Below are positions 34,946 through 44,188 of a stretch of DNA of 64,000 bases, one piece after another. The position numbers were made by a program, and so were the translations under genes. Each line of letters opens with the position of its first letter. The first letter of the stretch is position 1. The notes under the pieces were generated by a model that was not told the origin of the DNA, made no database searches, and worked only from the letters and a program-made list of their open reading frames with translations. Origin of the DNA: AWTP1-13 sp963775835 (GTDB lineage Bacteria > Pseudomonadota > Alphaproteobacteria > Rhizobiales > Hyphomicrobiaceae); contig CAVZKV010000012.1 of NCBI GenBank assembly GCA_963775835.1, forward strand, positions 620,001-684,000, given 5' to 3'.

Positions 34946-35899
34946 CTACTTGGCAAACAGCGCCTTCAACTTCGGCCCGTGCTCCGGGCTTTGTCGAAAC
35001 ACGCCGGCCCACCCCGCTTCGTAGGCCTTTTTACGAAACTCATCGCTCAGCGTAATGACCTCAATGCCCGCCGCCTTCTGCTTGGCAATGTCGGCCTCGT
35101 TCTCCTTGGCCACGTCGGCGGCTTGCGCCTCGATCCAGGCCGCGGCGTCGCTGATCACCCGTTTCTGCTGCTCGTTCAGCTTGGCCCAGGCGTTCTTGTT
35201 GATCAGGATGCTGACCTCGGCGCTATAGAAGCCGGGATCGACCCGGTACTTGGTCTTTTCATGCCAGCCGAGATCGAAGATGCCGGTGATCGGCCAGCCG
35301 TAACCATCCACCACGCCACGCTCGAGCGCGGTATAGACCTCGCCGGGCGCGGTCTGGACCACGGTCGCCCCCAAGGCCTGAAAGAAATCGCGATAAACCG
35401 GGGTGATGCGCAGCTTCAGTCCGGTGAGGTCGGGCCCGGAAATCGGCTTGGTCAAATAGAGGTGGAACGGATTGTTGTCGATGTGGCGAGCCAGCAGAAT
35501 CGCATTCATCTTCTGCTCGTAAAGGTTGGCCATGTACGCATAGCCGCCGTCCTTGCGCAGCTCGGCCATCGGCTTTTCCGTGAGCTTCCAGGCGTCTGCC
35601 TCGGGCATCACGTTGGTGTAAAAGGCCCCCGTGACGTTGGCCAAATCGACCACTCCGCCCTTCAGCGCATTGCCGACCTCGAACGGCGGCATCGCCTTTG
35701 GGCCACCGATGTAGTTGATCTGCACCAGGCCCTTGCCGTCGGCATTGACCTTGTCGATGAAGCGCTCAAAGCCGCGGGAATAAAAGGTCTTCTCGGCAAA
35801 CGAGGTGATGGCCTTCAGCGTCACCTCCTCCGCCCGCGCGGCCATGGCGGAGGCCATGAAAAGAAAAACCGCCAGCGCCCGCCCAACTGGACCATGCAT
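34946..35899 (-). CDS. TRAP transporter substrate-binding protein (DctP-like)
   Basis: 317-residue periplasmic protein. The ATG at 35899 gives MHGPVGRALAVFLFMASAMAARA, a signal peptide; a TTG-started extension to 35950 is not needed. The body has the DctP helix with the conserved arginine near L-K-L-R-I-T-P-V-Y-R (about residue 175-180), which binds the carboxylate of the ligand. First gene of the TRAP-TPP operon. The ligand is thus a carboxylic acid; identity unknown. Confidence 0.92.
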   Translation of the reverse strand: MHGPVGRALAVFLFMASAMAARAEEVTLKAITSFAEKTFYSRGFERFIDKVNADGKGLVQINYIGGPKAMPPFEVGNALKGGVVDLANVTGAFYTNVMPEADAWKLTEKPMAELRKDGGYAYMANLYEQKMNAILLARHIDNNPFHLYLTKPISGPDLTGLKLRITPVYRDFFQALGATVVQTAPGEVYTALERGVVDGYGWPITGIFDLGWHEKTKYRVDPGFYSAEVSILINKNAWAKLNEQQKRVISDAAAWIEAQAADVAKENEADIAKQKAAGIEVITLSDEFRKKAYEAGWAGVFRQSPEHGPKLKALFAK

Positions 35900-36100
35900 G
35901 CCCTGCTCCCTCTTCTTCCCGTTCGTCCCGACCGGAGGCAACAAGAGCACAGGCCCATGCCAATCTGCAACTTGTCGTCCTTGGGCAGCCCTGGCCCGGC
36001 TGGCCCTCCCTGCGCGCTCGGGCCGCCCGACAAGTCGCCTTGTGGGGCGACTGCCGCCGCCTCGGAGGGCGGCCGGGGGCGGCCCAATCCGGTGCGGTGC

Positions 36101-37432
36101 CTACTCGGCCGCGCGCAACGGGCTCGATGGCGGACGCACCGAGGCGGCCAGCTCGCGGGTATAGACCTCCTGCCACGGGCTCCTACCCTCGCTGATGAAG
36201 TAGCCGCTGCGGGCATCGCGATAGACCTGGCCATCCTCGGCGCCGGGCGGCACTACCCCGCCCTGGCGCAAGGCGCGGGCGGCCATCAGCAAGCGTCGGC
36301 GCGTGCGCGTGATCATCTGGTCAGATGGCGCCAAATGCTCACAGGCGTGGTCGACGATCGGACCCATACTTTCGGTGATGGCCTGATCCTGTAGGTGGAT
36401 ACCCTCGATGCCGCTGTAGATGGCATTGCTTTGTTGGGCGGCGCGGTCCATGCCCCAGTCGTTGCTCGTATTTGCTGCCATCCGCCAACGGCCGAGCCAG
36501 TCGGTGGTATTCGGCAACAGCTTGTTGCCGCGGCCGGTGCCGCCGATCGGCCGACCGTCCTTGAAGGCTGGCTGCGGCAGCGACATCGCCGAGGTGGCGC
36601 GCTTCCACCACAGGAAGCAGAACATCGTGTGGGTGTCGTCGAGCGGTACCCAGGCACGCGCATGCATGTGACTGCCAAACTCGCCATTAGGCGCCTGCGT
36701 CCAAAATGGAAACAGGAAATTGCCAAAACGCCAGTAGGTACGACCGGCACCGGCCTCGCGGTAGCCGGCATACTGCGTACCCCAGGGCGTTTCGGCGAGA
36801 TGATACTCGGGCGCCCGATTGGTCACGGTGTGGCGCAGCGGCTCATCCGCCGCCAGATCGTCGGGATCGACGTGGCCCGCGTGCAGGAAACCAAAATGCG
36901 AGGTATCGATCTCGCCCTCGAGGGCCTGCAGATAGTTGCAATCGCGCTGGATGAAGCCGACGTTGATTTCGGCCTCAGGCATGTCGAGAATTTCGAAGGC
37001 GGGCAGCGGCGGTGCCTCGGCCTTCGAGCCCATGTAGACCCACACCACGCCGGCACGCTCCAGGACCTTGTACGCCTTGGCCTTTACCTTTTGCTTGAAA
37101 CCCGGCGGCGGCAGGCTTGGCATATCGAGGCAATTGCCGGCGACGTCGAATTTCCAGCCGTGGTAGATGCAGCGCAGGCCGCCCTCCTCGTTGCGCCCGA
37201 GGAACAGGGAGGCGCAGCGGTGCGGACAGCGATGGTCCATGACACCGACCCGGCCGGCGCTGTCGCGGAAGGCGATCAACTTTTCCCCGAGCAGCATCAG
37301 GCGAACCGGCGCGCCGTCGCGCGCAAGTTCCGAGGAGAGCGCCGCCGGTATCCAGTAGCAGCGCATCAAATCTCCCATGATGGTGCCGGGGCCAACGCGC
37401 GTGAGTTCCTGGCCTTCGCTCGCCGTCGTCAT
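36101..37432 (-). CDS. Rieske non-haem iron oxygenase, alpha subunit
   Basis: 443-residue oxygenase of the phthalate-dioxygenase-like type. The Rieske [2Fe-2S] ligands are C69-x-H71 and C88-x-x-H91 (C-P-H, then C-I-Y-H with 16 residues between). Mononuclear iron ligands H179 and H184 lie in D-T-S-H-F-G-F-L-H, with the bridging Asp D176. The ATG at 37432 follows GGAGG. Such enzymes hydroxylate or demethylate aromatic acids and need a reductase, which is not in the window. It is 201 bases upstream of the TRAP operon, on the same strand. Substrate unknown. Confidence 0.9.
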   Translation of the reverse strand: MTTASEGQELTRVGPGTIMGDLMRCYWIPAALSSELARDGAPVRLMLLGEKLIAFRDSAGRVGVMDHRCPHRCASLFLGRNEEGGLRCIYHGWKFDVAGNCLDMPSLPPPGFKQKVKAKAYKVLERAGVVWVYMGSKAEAPPLPAFEILDMPEAEINVGFIQRDCNYLQALEGEIDTSHFGFLHAGHVDPDDLAADEPLRHTVTNRAPEYHLAETPWGTQYAGYREAGAGRTYWRFGNFLFPFWTQAPNGEFGSHMHARAWVPLDDTHTMFCFLWWKRATSAMSLPQPAFKDGRPIGGTGRGNKLLPNTTDWLGRWRMAANTSNDWGMDRAAQQSNAIYSGIEGIHLQDQAITESMGPIVDHACEHLAPSDQMITRTRRRLLMAARALRQGGVVPPGAEDGQVYRDARSGYFISEGRSPWQEVYTRELAASVRPPSSPLRAAE

Positions 37433-37820
37433 GGCATCCTCCAGCGATTGGCGGGGTCGCGTTTGTGAAGTAGGCGCCATATTAGCACACGTCGCCAGCG
37501 TTGTGCTGCAGGTGCATGGGCGCCCTTGCACAGCCCTTGCCCCCTTGTAGGCCCTGCGCGCCCTTGTCGGCTCGGCGCTCCCCTTCGGCGCCGCGCGCAC
37601 GCTCGCCGGCGGCGGGGAGGCGACGCACCTCGCGCCGGCCAACGCCGCCTTGCCCAATGCCACCTTCCCCAAGGCTACCTTTCCCATGTCGCAAAGGTGC
37701 AAATGGCCTATGCTCGGCCGCCCGGTTATTGGCTCCGCTCCGGCGGGGTCTTAAACAGGGGGCGGTGGGAATGGCGCGCGTGGGCCCATGGCTGGCGCGC
37801 GCCAAGCGCGCGGAGCTCGC
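37433..37820. other. 388-base divergent intergenic region
   Basis: Lies between the Rieske gene (minus) and the HAD gene (plus), so both promoters should be here. Includes a 15-bp tandem repeat (37640-37684). The open frames running through it lack family similarity. Confidence 0.4.
37640..37684 (+). repeat. Three imperfect 15-bp tandem repeats
   Basis: Units begin at 37640, 37655 and 37670, roughly CAAYGCCRCCTTSCC. On the minus strand the repeat would code a pentapeptide G-K-V-A-L, but no gene start supports it. Likely slippage. Confidence 0.65.
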
Positions 37821-38468
37821 ATGCAAACGCGCATCGAAGCCTTGCTCTTCGATTTGGGGGGCGTGGTCATCGACCTCGACCAAGCTCGTGCGCACGCGCG
37901 CTGGGCGGAGCTCGCCAGCGTGCCGATGAGCGACATCGCGGCCCTGGTCAGGCAGAAAATCTTCGCCAAGGAGGCCTATTGCCGGCACGAGCGCGGCGAG
38001 ATATCCGACGCCCAGTTCTTTGCCCACCTCCGCCAGCAGCTCAAGCTCGCCTTGAGCGACGCGCAATTCGTCGACGGCTGGAACAGCATCTTCATCGGCG
38101 AGATCCCGGGCATCCGCCGCGTGCTGGCAAACCTGCAAGGCCTGTTGCCCCTGTATGCGTTCTCCAACACCAATGTGGCCCATCACGCCTACTGGTCGCG
38201 GCATTTTCGCGACCTGCTTGCGCCGTTTCGCAAAATCTACCTCTCTCACGAGATCGGCGCGCGCAAGCCCGAGCCGGCGGCCTTTCGCACGGTGGTGGCG
38301 GACATGGGACTTGCGCCCGACCGCGTGCTTTTTTTCGATGACAGCGCCGAGAACGTTGCCGGCGCGCGGGCCTGCGGACTTATGGCCGTCGAGGTTACGA
38401 CGACGGCCCAAATCGAAGCCGCTTTATGCAATTTCGGCGTGCGCTTGTCCGATGGGCACCCACCCTAG
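37821..38468 (+). CDS. HAD family hydrolase (phosphatase)
   Basis: 215-residue cytosolic phosphatase of the HAD-IA subfamily. Motif I D11-x-G in LLFDLGGVVIDLD, motif II F-S-N-T-N near 113, motif III K-P-E-P near 152 (catalytic Lys), and motif IV F-F-D-D-S near 172. The start is ATG at 37821 after GGAG. Close relatives dephosphorylate small sugar or alpha-D-glucose-1-phosphates; here the substrate is unknown. It is 71 bases upstream of the HIBDH-like gene. Confidence 0.88.
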   Translation: MQTRIEALLFDLGGVVIDLDQARAHARWAELASVPMSDIAALVRQKIFAKEAYCRHERGEISDAQFFAHLRQQLKLALSDAQFVDGWNSIFIGEIPGIRRVLANLQGLLPLYAFSNTNVAHHAYWSRHFRDLLAPFRKIYLSHEIGARKPEPAAFRTVVADMGLAPDRVLFFDDSAENVAGARACGLMAVEVTTTAQIEAALCNFGVRLSDGHPP

Positions 38469-38539
38469 GATCGGGTTTGCCCGGCCGGCGCGCACCACCG
38501 CCAGCTGTCGCTGGGCCAGCAACAAAGGAGCCACCTGCC

Positions 38540-39433
38540 ATGGCAACGACACTCGGCTTCATTGGCCTCGGCGCCATGGGTGGCGGCATGGCGAGCAACC
38601 TCCTCAAGGCGGGCTATCAGCTGATCGTCAACGACCTCGACGGTGCCAAGGTTGCGGCCCTGGTCGCAGGCGGCGCCACGGCGGCCGCCACGGCCGCCGA
38701 TGTCGCACGCCAAACCGTTGCGACCATCACCATGGTCGAGACGACGGCGCAGACGGAGGAGGTGATCCTCGGTGTCGACGGCGTCATCGCCGGTGCCGCG
38801 CGCGGCCACATCGTGGCCATGATGAGCACGATCGATCCCAACGCGGCCAAACGGATCCACGATCGCCTGCAGGCGGCGGGCATCGCCATGCTGGACGCAC
38901 CCGTCAGCGGCGGCAGCGCGCGCGCTCAGTCGGGCGAACTGGCCGTGATCGCCGGAGGCGACGCGGCGGCCTTCGAGCGCTGCCGTGCCATGTTCAAAGC
39001 CATGTCCAGCCACCAGTTCCACGTCGGCGGAAGCGGTCAAGGCCTCGCCTTGAAGCTCGTCAACAATATGCTCATTCAGGTCAATACGGTGGCCATCGCC
39101 GAGGCTTTTGTGATGGGGGCCAAGGCCGGCCTCGATCCCAAGACCATGTACGAGGTGATCAGGGTCTCGACCGGCGCGAGCTTTGCCCTCGACTATCGCC
39201 TGCCCCGCATGCTGACCGGAGATTTCCGGCCGGGCGGCACCATCGACATCTCCTATAAAGACCAGGAGCTCGAGACCCAATTCGCAAAATCGCTGGGCGT
39301 GCCGTTGTTCCTCGCCAATATCAGCCAGCAGATCTACCAAATGGCGCGGGCCGCTGGTCTTGCCAAAGAGGATGGCGCCGCCATCGTCAAGCTCTACGAG
39401 GAGCTGGCCGGCGTGAGGCTTGGGCCACGCTAA
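38540..39433 (+). CDS. NAD(P)-dependent 3-hydroxyisobutyrate dehydrogenase-family oxidoreductase
   Basis: 297-residue dehydrogenase; AAGGAG nine bases before the ATG at 38540. N-terminal Rossmann fold with GFIGLGAMGGGMASNLL (residues 6-22), the substrate-site motif D-A-P-V-S-G-G-S near 119, and the catalytic Lys in L-K-L-V-N-N-M near 173. The family oxidises beta-hydroxyacids such as 3-hydroxyisobutyrate, tartronate semialdehyde or 6-phosphogluconate. Possible link to the Rieske/TRAP system is only by proximity. Confidence 0.9.
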   Translation: MATTLGFIGLGAMGGGMASNLLKAGYQLIVNDLDGAKVAALVAGGATAAATAADVARQTVATITMVETTAQTEEVILGVDGVIAGAARGHIVAMMSTIDPNAAKRIHDRLQAAGIAMLDAPVSGGSARAQSGELAVIAGGDAAAFERCRAMFKAMSSHQFHVGGSGQGLALKLVNNMLIQVNTVAIAEAFVMGAKAGLDPKTMYEVIRVSTGASFALDYRLPRMLTGDFRPGGTIDISYKDQELETQFAKSLGVPLFLANISQQIYQMARAAGLAKEDGAAIVKLYEELAGVRLGPR

Positions 39434-39442
39434 CCCGCGCGC

Positions 39443-40381
39443 TCAGCTCAGGCTGCCCGGATAGTCCTGCCAAATGCTGGGGGCAAGCTTCAGGCTCCTT
39501 TCCGCCGGATAGGCGCCCCTCCAATAGTGCGCGCACTCCGCACCCGTCGGATTCCACAGATCGGGGAGGCCGGCGAGCCGGTCCAGAAACTCTTCGAGGC
39601 CCGCCAGGCGATGGCACCAGCCGATGTGCTGGGGGTGCAGGGTCATGGCGAAAAACCGCCCCCGCCGATACTGGGCATCGAATTCCGCGCGCCAATTGCG
39701 CATGAGCGCATCGGGGTTTTCAAGCCCCGTGCCCTCGGTCGGAAACATGCAAAAGAACTGATCGTCGAAGTGATAGTAGTAGGGCAGCGTCAGGATCGCT
39801 TGCCGGCTGGCGAAGTCGGTCACCCAGTAGTGGGGAATATCGTCGGCAAGACTATTGCCCATGTAGTCGTAGCCAGCCTCGAGCAGCAGACCCATGGTAT
39901 TGGCGCTGATGGCGCCACCTGCGAACGCATCTTTCTGCCGCGGCAGCGCGAACCATCCCGCGGGTCGCCGACCCGCGATGGCGGCCAGCACGTCGGTGGT
40001 AAGCGCGATGCGCGCTCTTTCCTCGTCCCGGTTCAAGGCGCTCACGTCTTCATGCTTAAAGCCGTGCGCTGCCACCTCGTGGCCGAGGCTGACGATGTCC
40101 TTGACGCGATCGGGATAGCATTCGGCCATCACGGCCGGCACGGCAAAGGTTGCCCTCAACGCCTGGCGGCCGAGCGCGCGCAGTAGCAGATCGAGGCCGT
40201 CATTGAGCGCAAACAGCGCGGCGGGGCTGGCCAGGTCGCGCGGCCCAATGCCCTCTGGTCCGCTCGCCACGCTCACGTCGACGACGATGTGGATGGCGCA
40301 GCGTTTGCCCTCGGGCCAGCGGAGGTCGGCATCGTCAAGGCTCTTCTCATCCGAAATCGTATAACCCTGCTTCCACGGCAT
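39443..40381 (-). CDS. Polysaccharide deacetylase family protein (copy 1)
   Basis: 312-residue NodB-type hydrolase. Start ATG (40381) follows GGAG. Metal-site features are V-D-V-S (first Asp near 39), and H-G-F-K-H in GHEVAAHGFKHED (about residue 111-117), then L-H-P-Q-H near 263. The family removes acetyl groups, or, in PuuE-like members, opens cyclic ureides such as allantoin; this gene resembles the latter class by lack of chitin-binding features. It sits 10 bases behind a second deacetylase. Confidence 0.83.
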   Translation of the reverse strand: MPWKQGYTISDEKSLDDADLRWPEGKRCAIHIVVDVSVASGPEGIGPRDLASPAALFALNDGLDLLLRALGRQALRATFAVPAVMAECYPDRVKDIVSLGHEVAAHGFKHEDVSALNRDEERARIALTTDVLAAIAGRRPAGWFALPRQKDAFAGGAISANTMGLLLEAGYDYMGNSLADDIPHYWVTDFASRQAILTLPYYYHFDDQFFCMFPTEGTGLENPDALMRNWRAEFDAQYRRGRFFAMTLHPQHIGWCHRLAGLEEFLDRLAGLPDLWNPTGAECAHYWRGAYPAERSLKLAPSIWQDYPGSLS

Positions 40382-40391
40382 CTCCTGCACC

Positions 40392-41294
40392 TCACGGCGA
40401 CGTTGAGGCTTCGGGCCGAACCCCGGCCGGGTGGACCGCCAGGCAGTACCGCGCCACCTCCTCGCAGCTCGCAAACCAAACGCCCGGGAGCGCCTTCATG
40501 GCGGCGATCAGGCGGTCGAGCATGGCAATACGCAGCGCGCGCCCGGACACGAACGGATGCAGGCAGATGTTGAGATATCCCGCCTGCCGATACTGCTGCT
40601 GGAAGGCGGCCAACCACAAGTCGAAGACCCGATCCGTGTCGGCAAGCCGTTGGCTGGCGTTGCCGCTTCGATACCAGGCAAAACTGAAGAACATGGCATC
40701 GTCGATGGCGAAGTGGAACGGCAGTTCGAGCAGCAGAGGCTGGCCGCGTGCGTCCAGCACATAGTAGGGCCGATGGCTGCGCGCGCCGTGGGAGTTGTAG
40801 ATGAAGCCCTCCTCGCGCAGAAGCAAGGGGGGATAATGGCTGCGCGAGCCGACGGGTCGGTGGCCGCTGATCGCCTGCAGCGCCGCCGCGGTCTTGCTCA
40901 GATGATCGCGCGCAAGGGCGGGCTCCTTGGGCACGCGGTGCTCCCACATGTGATCGGCGAGCTCATGGCCGGCTCGCGCCGCCGCCCTCAGGGCCTCGGG
41001 ATAGAGCTCGCAAATACGGCCCGGCGTGAAGATCGTGGCCTTGATGTCGTGTGCCGCGAACAGCTCCAGCAAACGCCAAACGCCCACCCGCCCGCCGAAT
41101 TCACCCTTGGCCAACTCCATTGGCGGCTCGTTATTGAGGCGCCGCAACAGCATGGCATCGAAGTCAACCGTGATGTTGACGGCAATCCGGGCGTCCTTGG
41201 GCCAGGACAGGTCGTCGAGGCGCTGAAAGCGGCCGCCATAGTGCGCTGCCGCAGCTTTGAGGGAGGCAAGTTCGGCGCTGAGGCTATCGGACAT
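40392..41294 (-). CDS. Polysaccharide deacetylase family protein (copy 2)
   Basis: 300-residue paralogue of the next gene, though clearly diverged. Motifs: V-D-F-D near 43, G-H-E-L-A-D-H-M-W-E-H (about 106-116), and C-L-H-P-F near 245. The start ATG (41294) is chosen; the longer frame to 41477 lacks similarity. Located 248 bases from the divergent Dpp operon. The pair probably acts on related substrates, perhaps taken up by that transporter. Confidence 0.83.
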   Translation of the reverse strand: MSDSLSAELASLKAAAAHYGGRFQRLDDLSWPKDARIAVNITVDFDAMLLRRLNNEPPMELAKGEFGGRVGVWRLLELFAAHDIKATIFTPGRICELYPEALRAAARAGHELADHMWEHRVPKEPALARDHLSKTAAALQAISGHRPVGSRSHYPPLLLREEGFIYNSHGARSHRPYYVLDARGQPLLLELPFHFAIDDAMFFSFAWYRSGNASQRLADTDRVFDLWLAAFQQQYRQAGYLNICLHPFVSGRALRIAMLDRLIAAMKALPGVWFASCEEVARYCLAVHPAGVRPEASTSP

Positions 41295-41542
41295 GGGGCC
41301 GCCCCTGAGCAAGACCGGGCAGAAGCTTAAGGCAAGCACTACGAAGGTGGGAGCCCGGGGGCACGACTTTGGCTCTGTGCGCCGCCGCGCGAATGCAATA
41401 CAGTATCGCCACCGGGAGCAGCCATCAACGCTTCCGGCAACAAGAAAAGTCCGTCGCGCAGGGAGGACCCGCACCACTTGAAGGTGATGGCGCGGGCAAA
41501 AAGGCTCAACCCTTCTCCGTGCGCCGTTGAAGGGAAGACGCC

Positions 41543-43129
41543 ATGGCTAGTACACGAGCCGGGGTAGTCCCGGCTACGCCTATCGGTTACCGCACGCCGG
41601 TCGGTCGGTATCTTTTGGCTCTGATCGCTGCGCTGCTGATCGCGGCCGGCTCTGGCCCGGCGCGCGCGGCGAGCCCGGCCAACCAGCTGACCTGGGGGGT
41701 GCACGTCTCGCTGGCACCGACCTGGTTTGATCCCGCCGAGATGTCGGGGATCATCACACCCTACATGGTGCTTTATGCCCTGCATGACGCCTTGGTGAAG
41801 CCGATGCCGGGCCAGACCTTCGCGCCCAGCCTGGCCAAGTCCTGGTCGCAATCCGACGACGGCCTCGTTTACGAATTCGTGTTGCGCGAGGGGGCGAAAT
41901 TTCACAACGGCGAGCCGGTGACGGCCGAGGACGTGAAATTTTCCTTTGAGCGCTACCGGGGCGCCTCCAACAAGATCCTGAAGGACCGCGTCGCCAGCGT
42001 CGAGACCCCCGAGCGCAACCGCGTGCTCTTCAAGCTCAAGCAGCCTTGGCCCGACTTTATGACGTTTTATACCAGCTCCACGGCTGCGGCGTGGGTGGTA
42101 CCGAAGGCCTACGTGGACAAGGTCGGCGATGAGGGCTTTAAGAAAGCGCCAATCGGCGCGGGACCATACAAGTTCGTTTCCTTCACGCCCGGCCTTGAAC
42201 TGACCATGGAGGCCTTCGATGGCTTCTGGCGCAAGAAGCCCAACGTCGAGCGCCTGGTCTTCCGTGTCATTCCCGATAAGTCCACTCGACTGGCCGCCCT
42301 CAAGCGCGGCGAAATCGACATCGCCTACTCCATCCGCGGCGAGCTTGCCGAGGAGATCGAGCGCAGCAAGGGCCTGTCCCTCAAACCCACGGTGATCCAA
42401 GCGCCCTTCTGGCTCTATTTCGCCGACCAATGGGACCCGAAGTCGCCCTGGCACGATGAACGCGTGCGCCGCGCGGCCAGCCTCGCCATTGACCACAAAG
42501 GCATCAATCAGGCGCTAACCCTTGGCTACTCCAAGATCACGGGCAGCATCATCCCCAACACCTTCGAGTATTTCTGGCAACCTCCCGCGCCCAGCTACGA
42601 CCCGAAACTCGCCAAGAAGCTGCTGGCCGAAGCGGGTCACCCCAACGGTTTTGACGCCGGCGAGTATTATTGCGACGCCTCCTACGCCAACCTGGCCGAG
42701 GCCGTGCTCAACAATCTGCAGGCTGTCGGCATTCGCACCAAGTTGCGCCCGCTGGAACGCGCCGCCTTTTTCAAGGGCTACGGGGAGAAGAGCTACAAGA
42801 ACCTCATCCAGGGCGCCAGTGGCGCCTTTGGCAACGCGGCCACGCGGCTCGAGGCCTTTGTCGTGAAGGGCGGCACCTATGTTTATGGCAGCTATCCCGA
42901 CATCGACGCCTTGTTTGAGAGCCAGGCAGGCGAGCGCGACGGCACTAAGCGCGAGGCGATCCTCACCAAGATCCAGCAACTCGTCCACGAACGCACGATC
43001 TACGCCCATCTGTGGCAGCTGGCTTTTCTCAACGGCGCCGGGCCACGGGTTGGCGAATCGAGCCTTGGCCTGATCGCGGGTCATGCCTACTCGGCACCCT
43101 ATGAGGACGTCACGCTGGCGGCCAAGTAG
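41543..43129 (+). CDS. Peptide/nickel ABC transporter substrate-binding protein (DppA-like)
   Basis: 528-residue periplasmic binding protein. N-terminal signal segment (YLLALIAALLIAAGSGPARA) then ANQLTWGVHVSLAPTWFDPAE. The family segment VYEFVLREGAKFHNGEPVTAEDV and GPYKFVSF are present. First gene of a Dpp/Opp-type operon running to 47130; the 134 bases to the next gene include GC-rich hairpin potential. Ligand unknown (dipeptide, oligopeptide, or other). Confidence 0.92.
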   Translation: MASTRAGVVPATPIGYRTPVGRYLLALIAALLIAAGSGPARAASPANQLTWGVHVSLAPTWFDPAEMSGIITPYMVLYALHDALVKPMPGQTFAPSLAKSWSQSDDGLVYEFVLREGAKFHNGEPVTAEDVKFSFERYRGASNKILKDRVASVETPERNRVLFKLKQPWPDFMTFYTSSTAAAWVVPKAYVDKVGDEGFKKAPIGAGPYKFVSFTPGLELTMEAFDGFWRKKPNVERLVFRVIPDKSTRLAALKRGEIDIAYSIRGELAEEIERSKGLSLKPTVIQAPFWLYFADQWDPKSPWHDERVRRAASLAIDHKGINQALTLGYSKITGSIIPNTFEYFWQPPAPSYDPKLAKKLLAEAGHPNGFDAGEYYCDASYANLAEAVLNNLQAVGIRTKLRPLERAAFFKGYGEKSYKNLIQGASGAFGNAATRLEAFVVKGGTYVYGSYPDIDALFESQAGERDGTKREAILTKIQQLVHERTIYAHLWQLAFLNGAGPRVGESSLGLIAGHAYSAPYEDVTLAAK

Positions 43130-43263
43130 GCGCCGGCACAAAAAGCGGAGGGCGGCATGTGGCACGGCCCGACAGCTAGGATGGTTGTGATCGGCGAGGC
43201 GCGCCTTGGCGCCGCTGCTGCGGCTTGCGGCTGGCGTTGGCGCGGCGCGGGCAAGGAGACGGC

Positions 43264-44184
43264 ATGACACACTACATCATCCGCCGGCTCGGCTATTCGC
43301 TGATCTCGTTGCTGTTGCTGTCGCTCACGATCTTTCTGTTCGTGCGCGTGACAGGGGATCCGACCACGCTGTTGGTGGAGCCGGGGGCAGCGCAAGCCGA
43401 CATCGATGCCATCCGCCAGCGCTTCGGCCTCGATCAACCGCTCTGGGTGCAATATTGGACCTTCATGTTGAGCCTGGTGCAGGGGGATTTCGGCAACTCC
43501 TTCTACTACCGCACGCCCGTGCTCGACCTTTACCTGTCGCGCCTGCCAAACTCGCTGCTGCTGGCTGTGGCGGCCATGGCGTTCTCACTCCTGATCGGCA
43601 TCCCGAGCGGCATTCTTGCGGCGGTACGAGTTGGCGGCTTTTGGGATAGCGCGGGCAAAGTATTTTCCCTGCTCGGCCTATCGCTGCCCTCCTTCTGGGT
43701 CGGCCTCGTGCTCATCCTCGTGTTCTCCGTCTCGCTTGGGTGGCTCCCATCGTCGGGATCGGGCACGCTGTGGCATCTATTGATGCCGGCCTTCGCGCTG
43801 GGCTGGTATTTTGCCGCCGCCCACATGCGCCTGACGCGCTCTTCCATGCTCGAGGTGCTGGGCTCCGAGTACATCAAGCTCGCGCGCCTCAAGGGGCTCC
43901 CCCAGTCCCTCGTGATCGGCAAGCACGCCTTCAAGAACGCACTGATCCCTGTGCTCACGCTGGCGGGCATCAACCTCGTCATCATGATCAACGTCGCTGT
44001 GGTGGTGGAAACGGTTTTCGCCTGGCCCGGCATCGGCCGGCTGCTCTACGAGGGCATCACCTTTCGCGACTTTCCCGTGGTGCAGGCCGTGGTGCTGCTG
44101 GGTGGCACCATGATCGTGGTGGTGAACCTGCTGATCGACATCCTTTATGCCCTGATCGATCCACGCATCAGATTGGAGCAATGA
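43264..44184 (+). CDS. ABC transporter permease (DppB-like)
   Basis: 306-residue permease. The ATG at 43264 follows AAGGAGA; the upstream extension is not used. Six hydrophobic segments; RRLGYSLISLLLLSLTIFLFVR at the N-terminus and EYIKLARLKGLPQSLVIGKHAFKNALIP (EAA loop, about residues 205-230). It precedes the DppC-like gene by 4 bases. Confidence 0.92.
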   Translation: MTHYIIRRLGYSLISLLLLSLTIFLFVRVTGDPTTLLVEPGAAQADIDAIRQRFGLDQPLWVQYWTFMLSLVQGDFGNSFYYRTPVLDLYLSRLPNSLLLAVAAMAFSLLIGIPSGILAAVRVGGFWDSAGKVFSLLGLSLPSFWVGLVLILVFSVSLGWLPSSGSGTLWHLLMPAFALGWYFAAAHMRLTRSSMLEVLGSEYIKLARLKGLPQSLVIGKHAFKNALIPVLTLAGINLVIMINVAVVVETVFAWPGIGRLLYEGITFRDFPVVQAVVLLGGTMIVVVNLLIDILYALIDPRIRLEQ

Positions 44185-44188
44185 CGCC

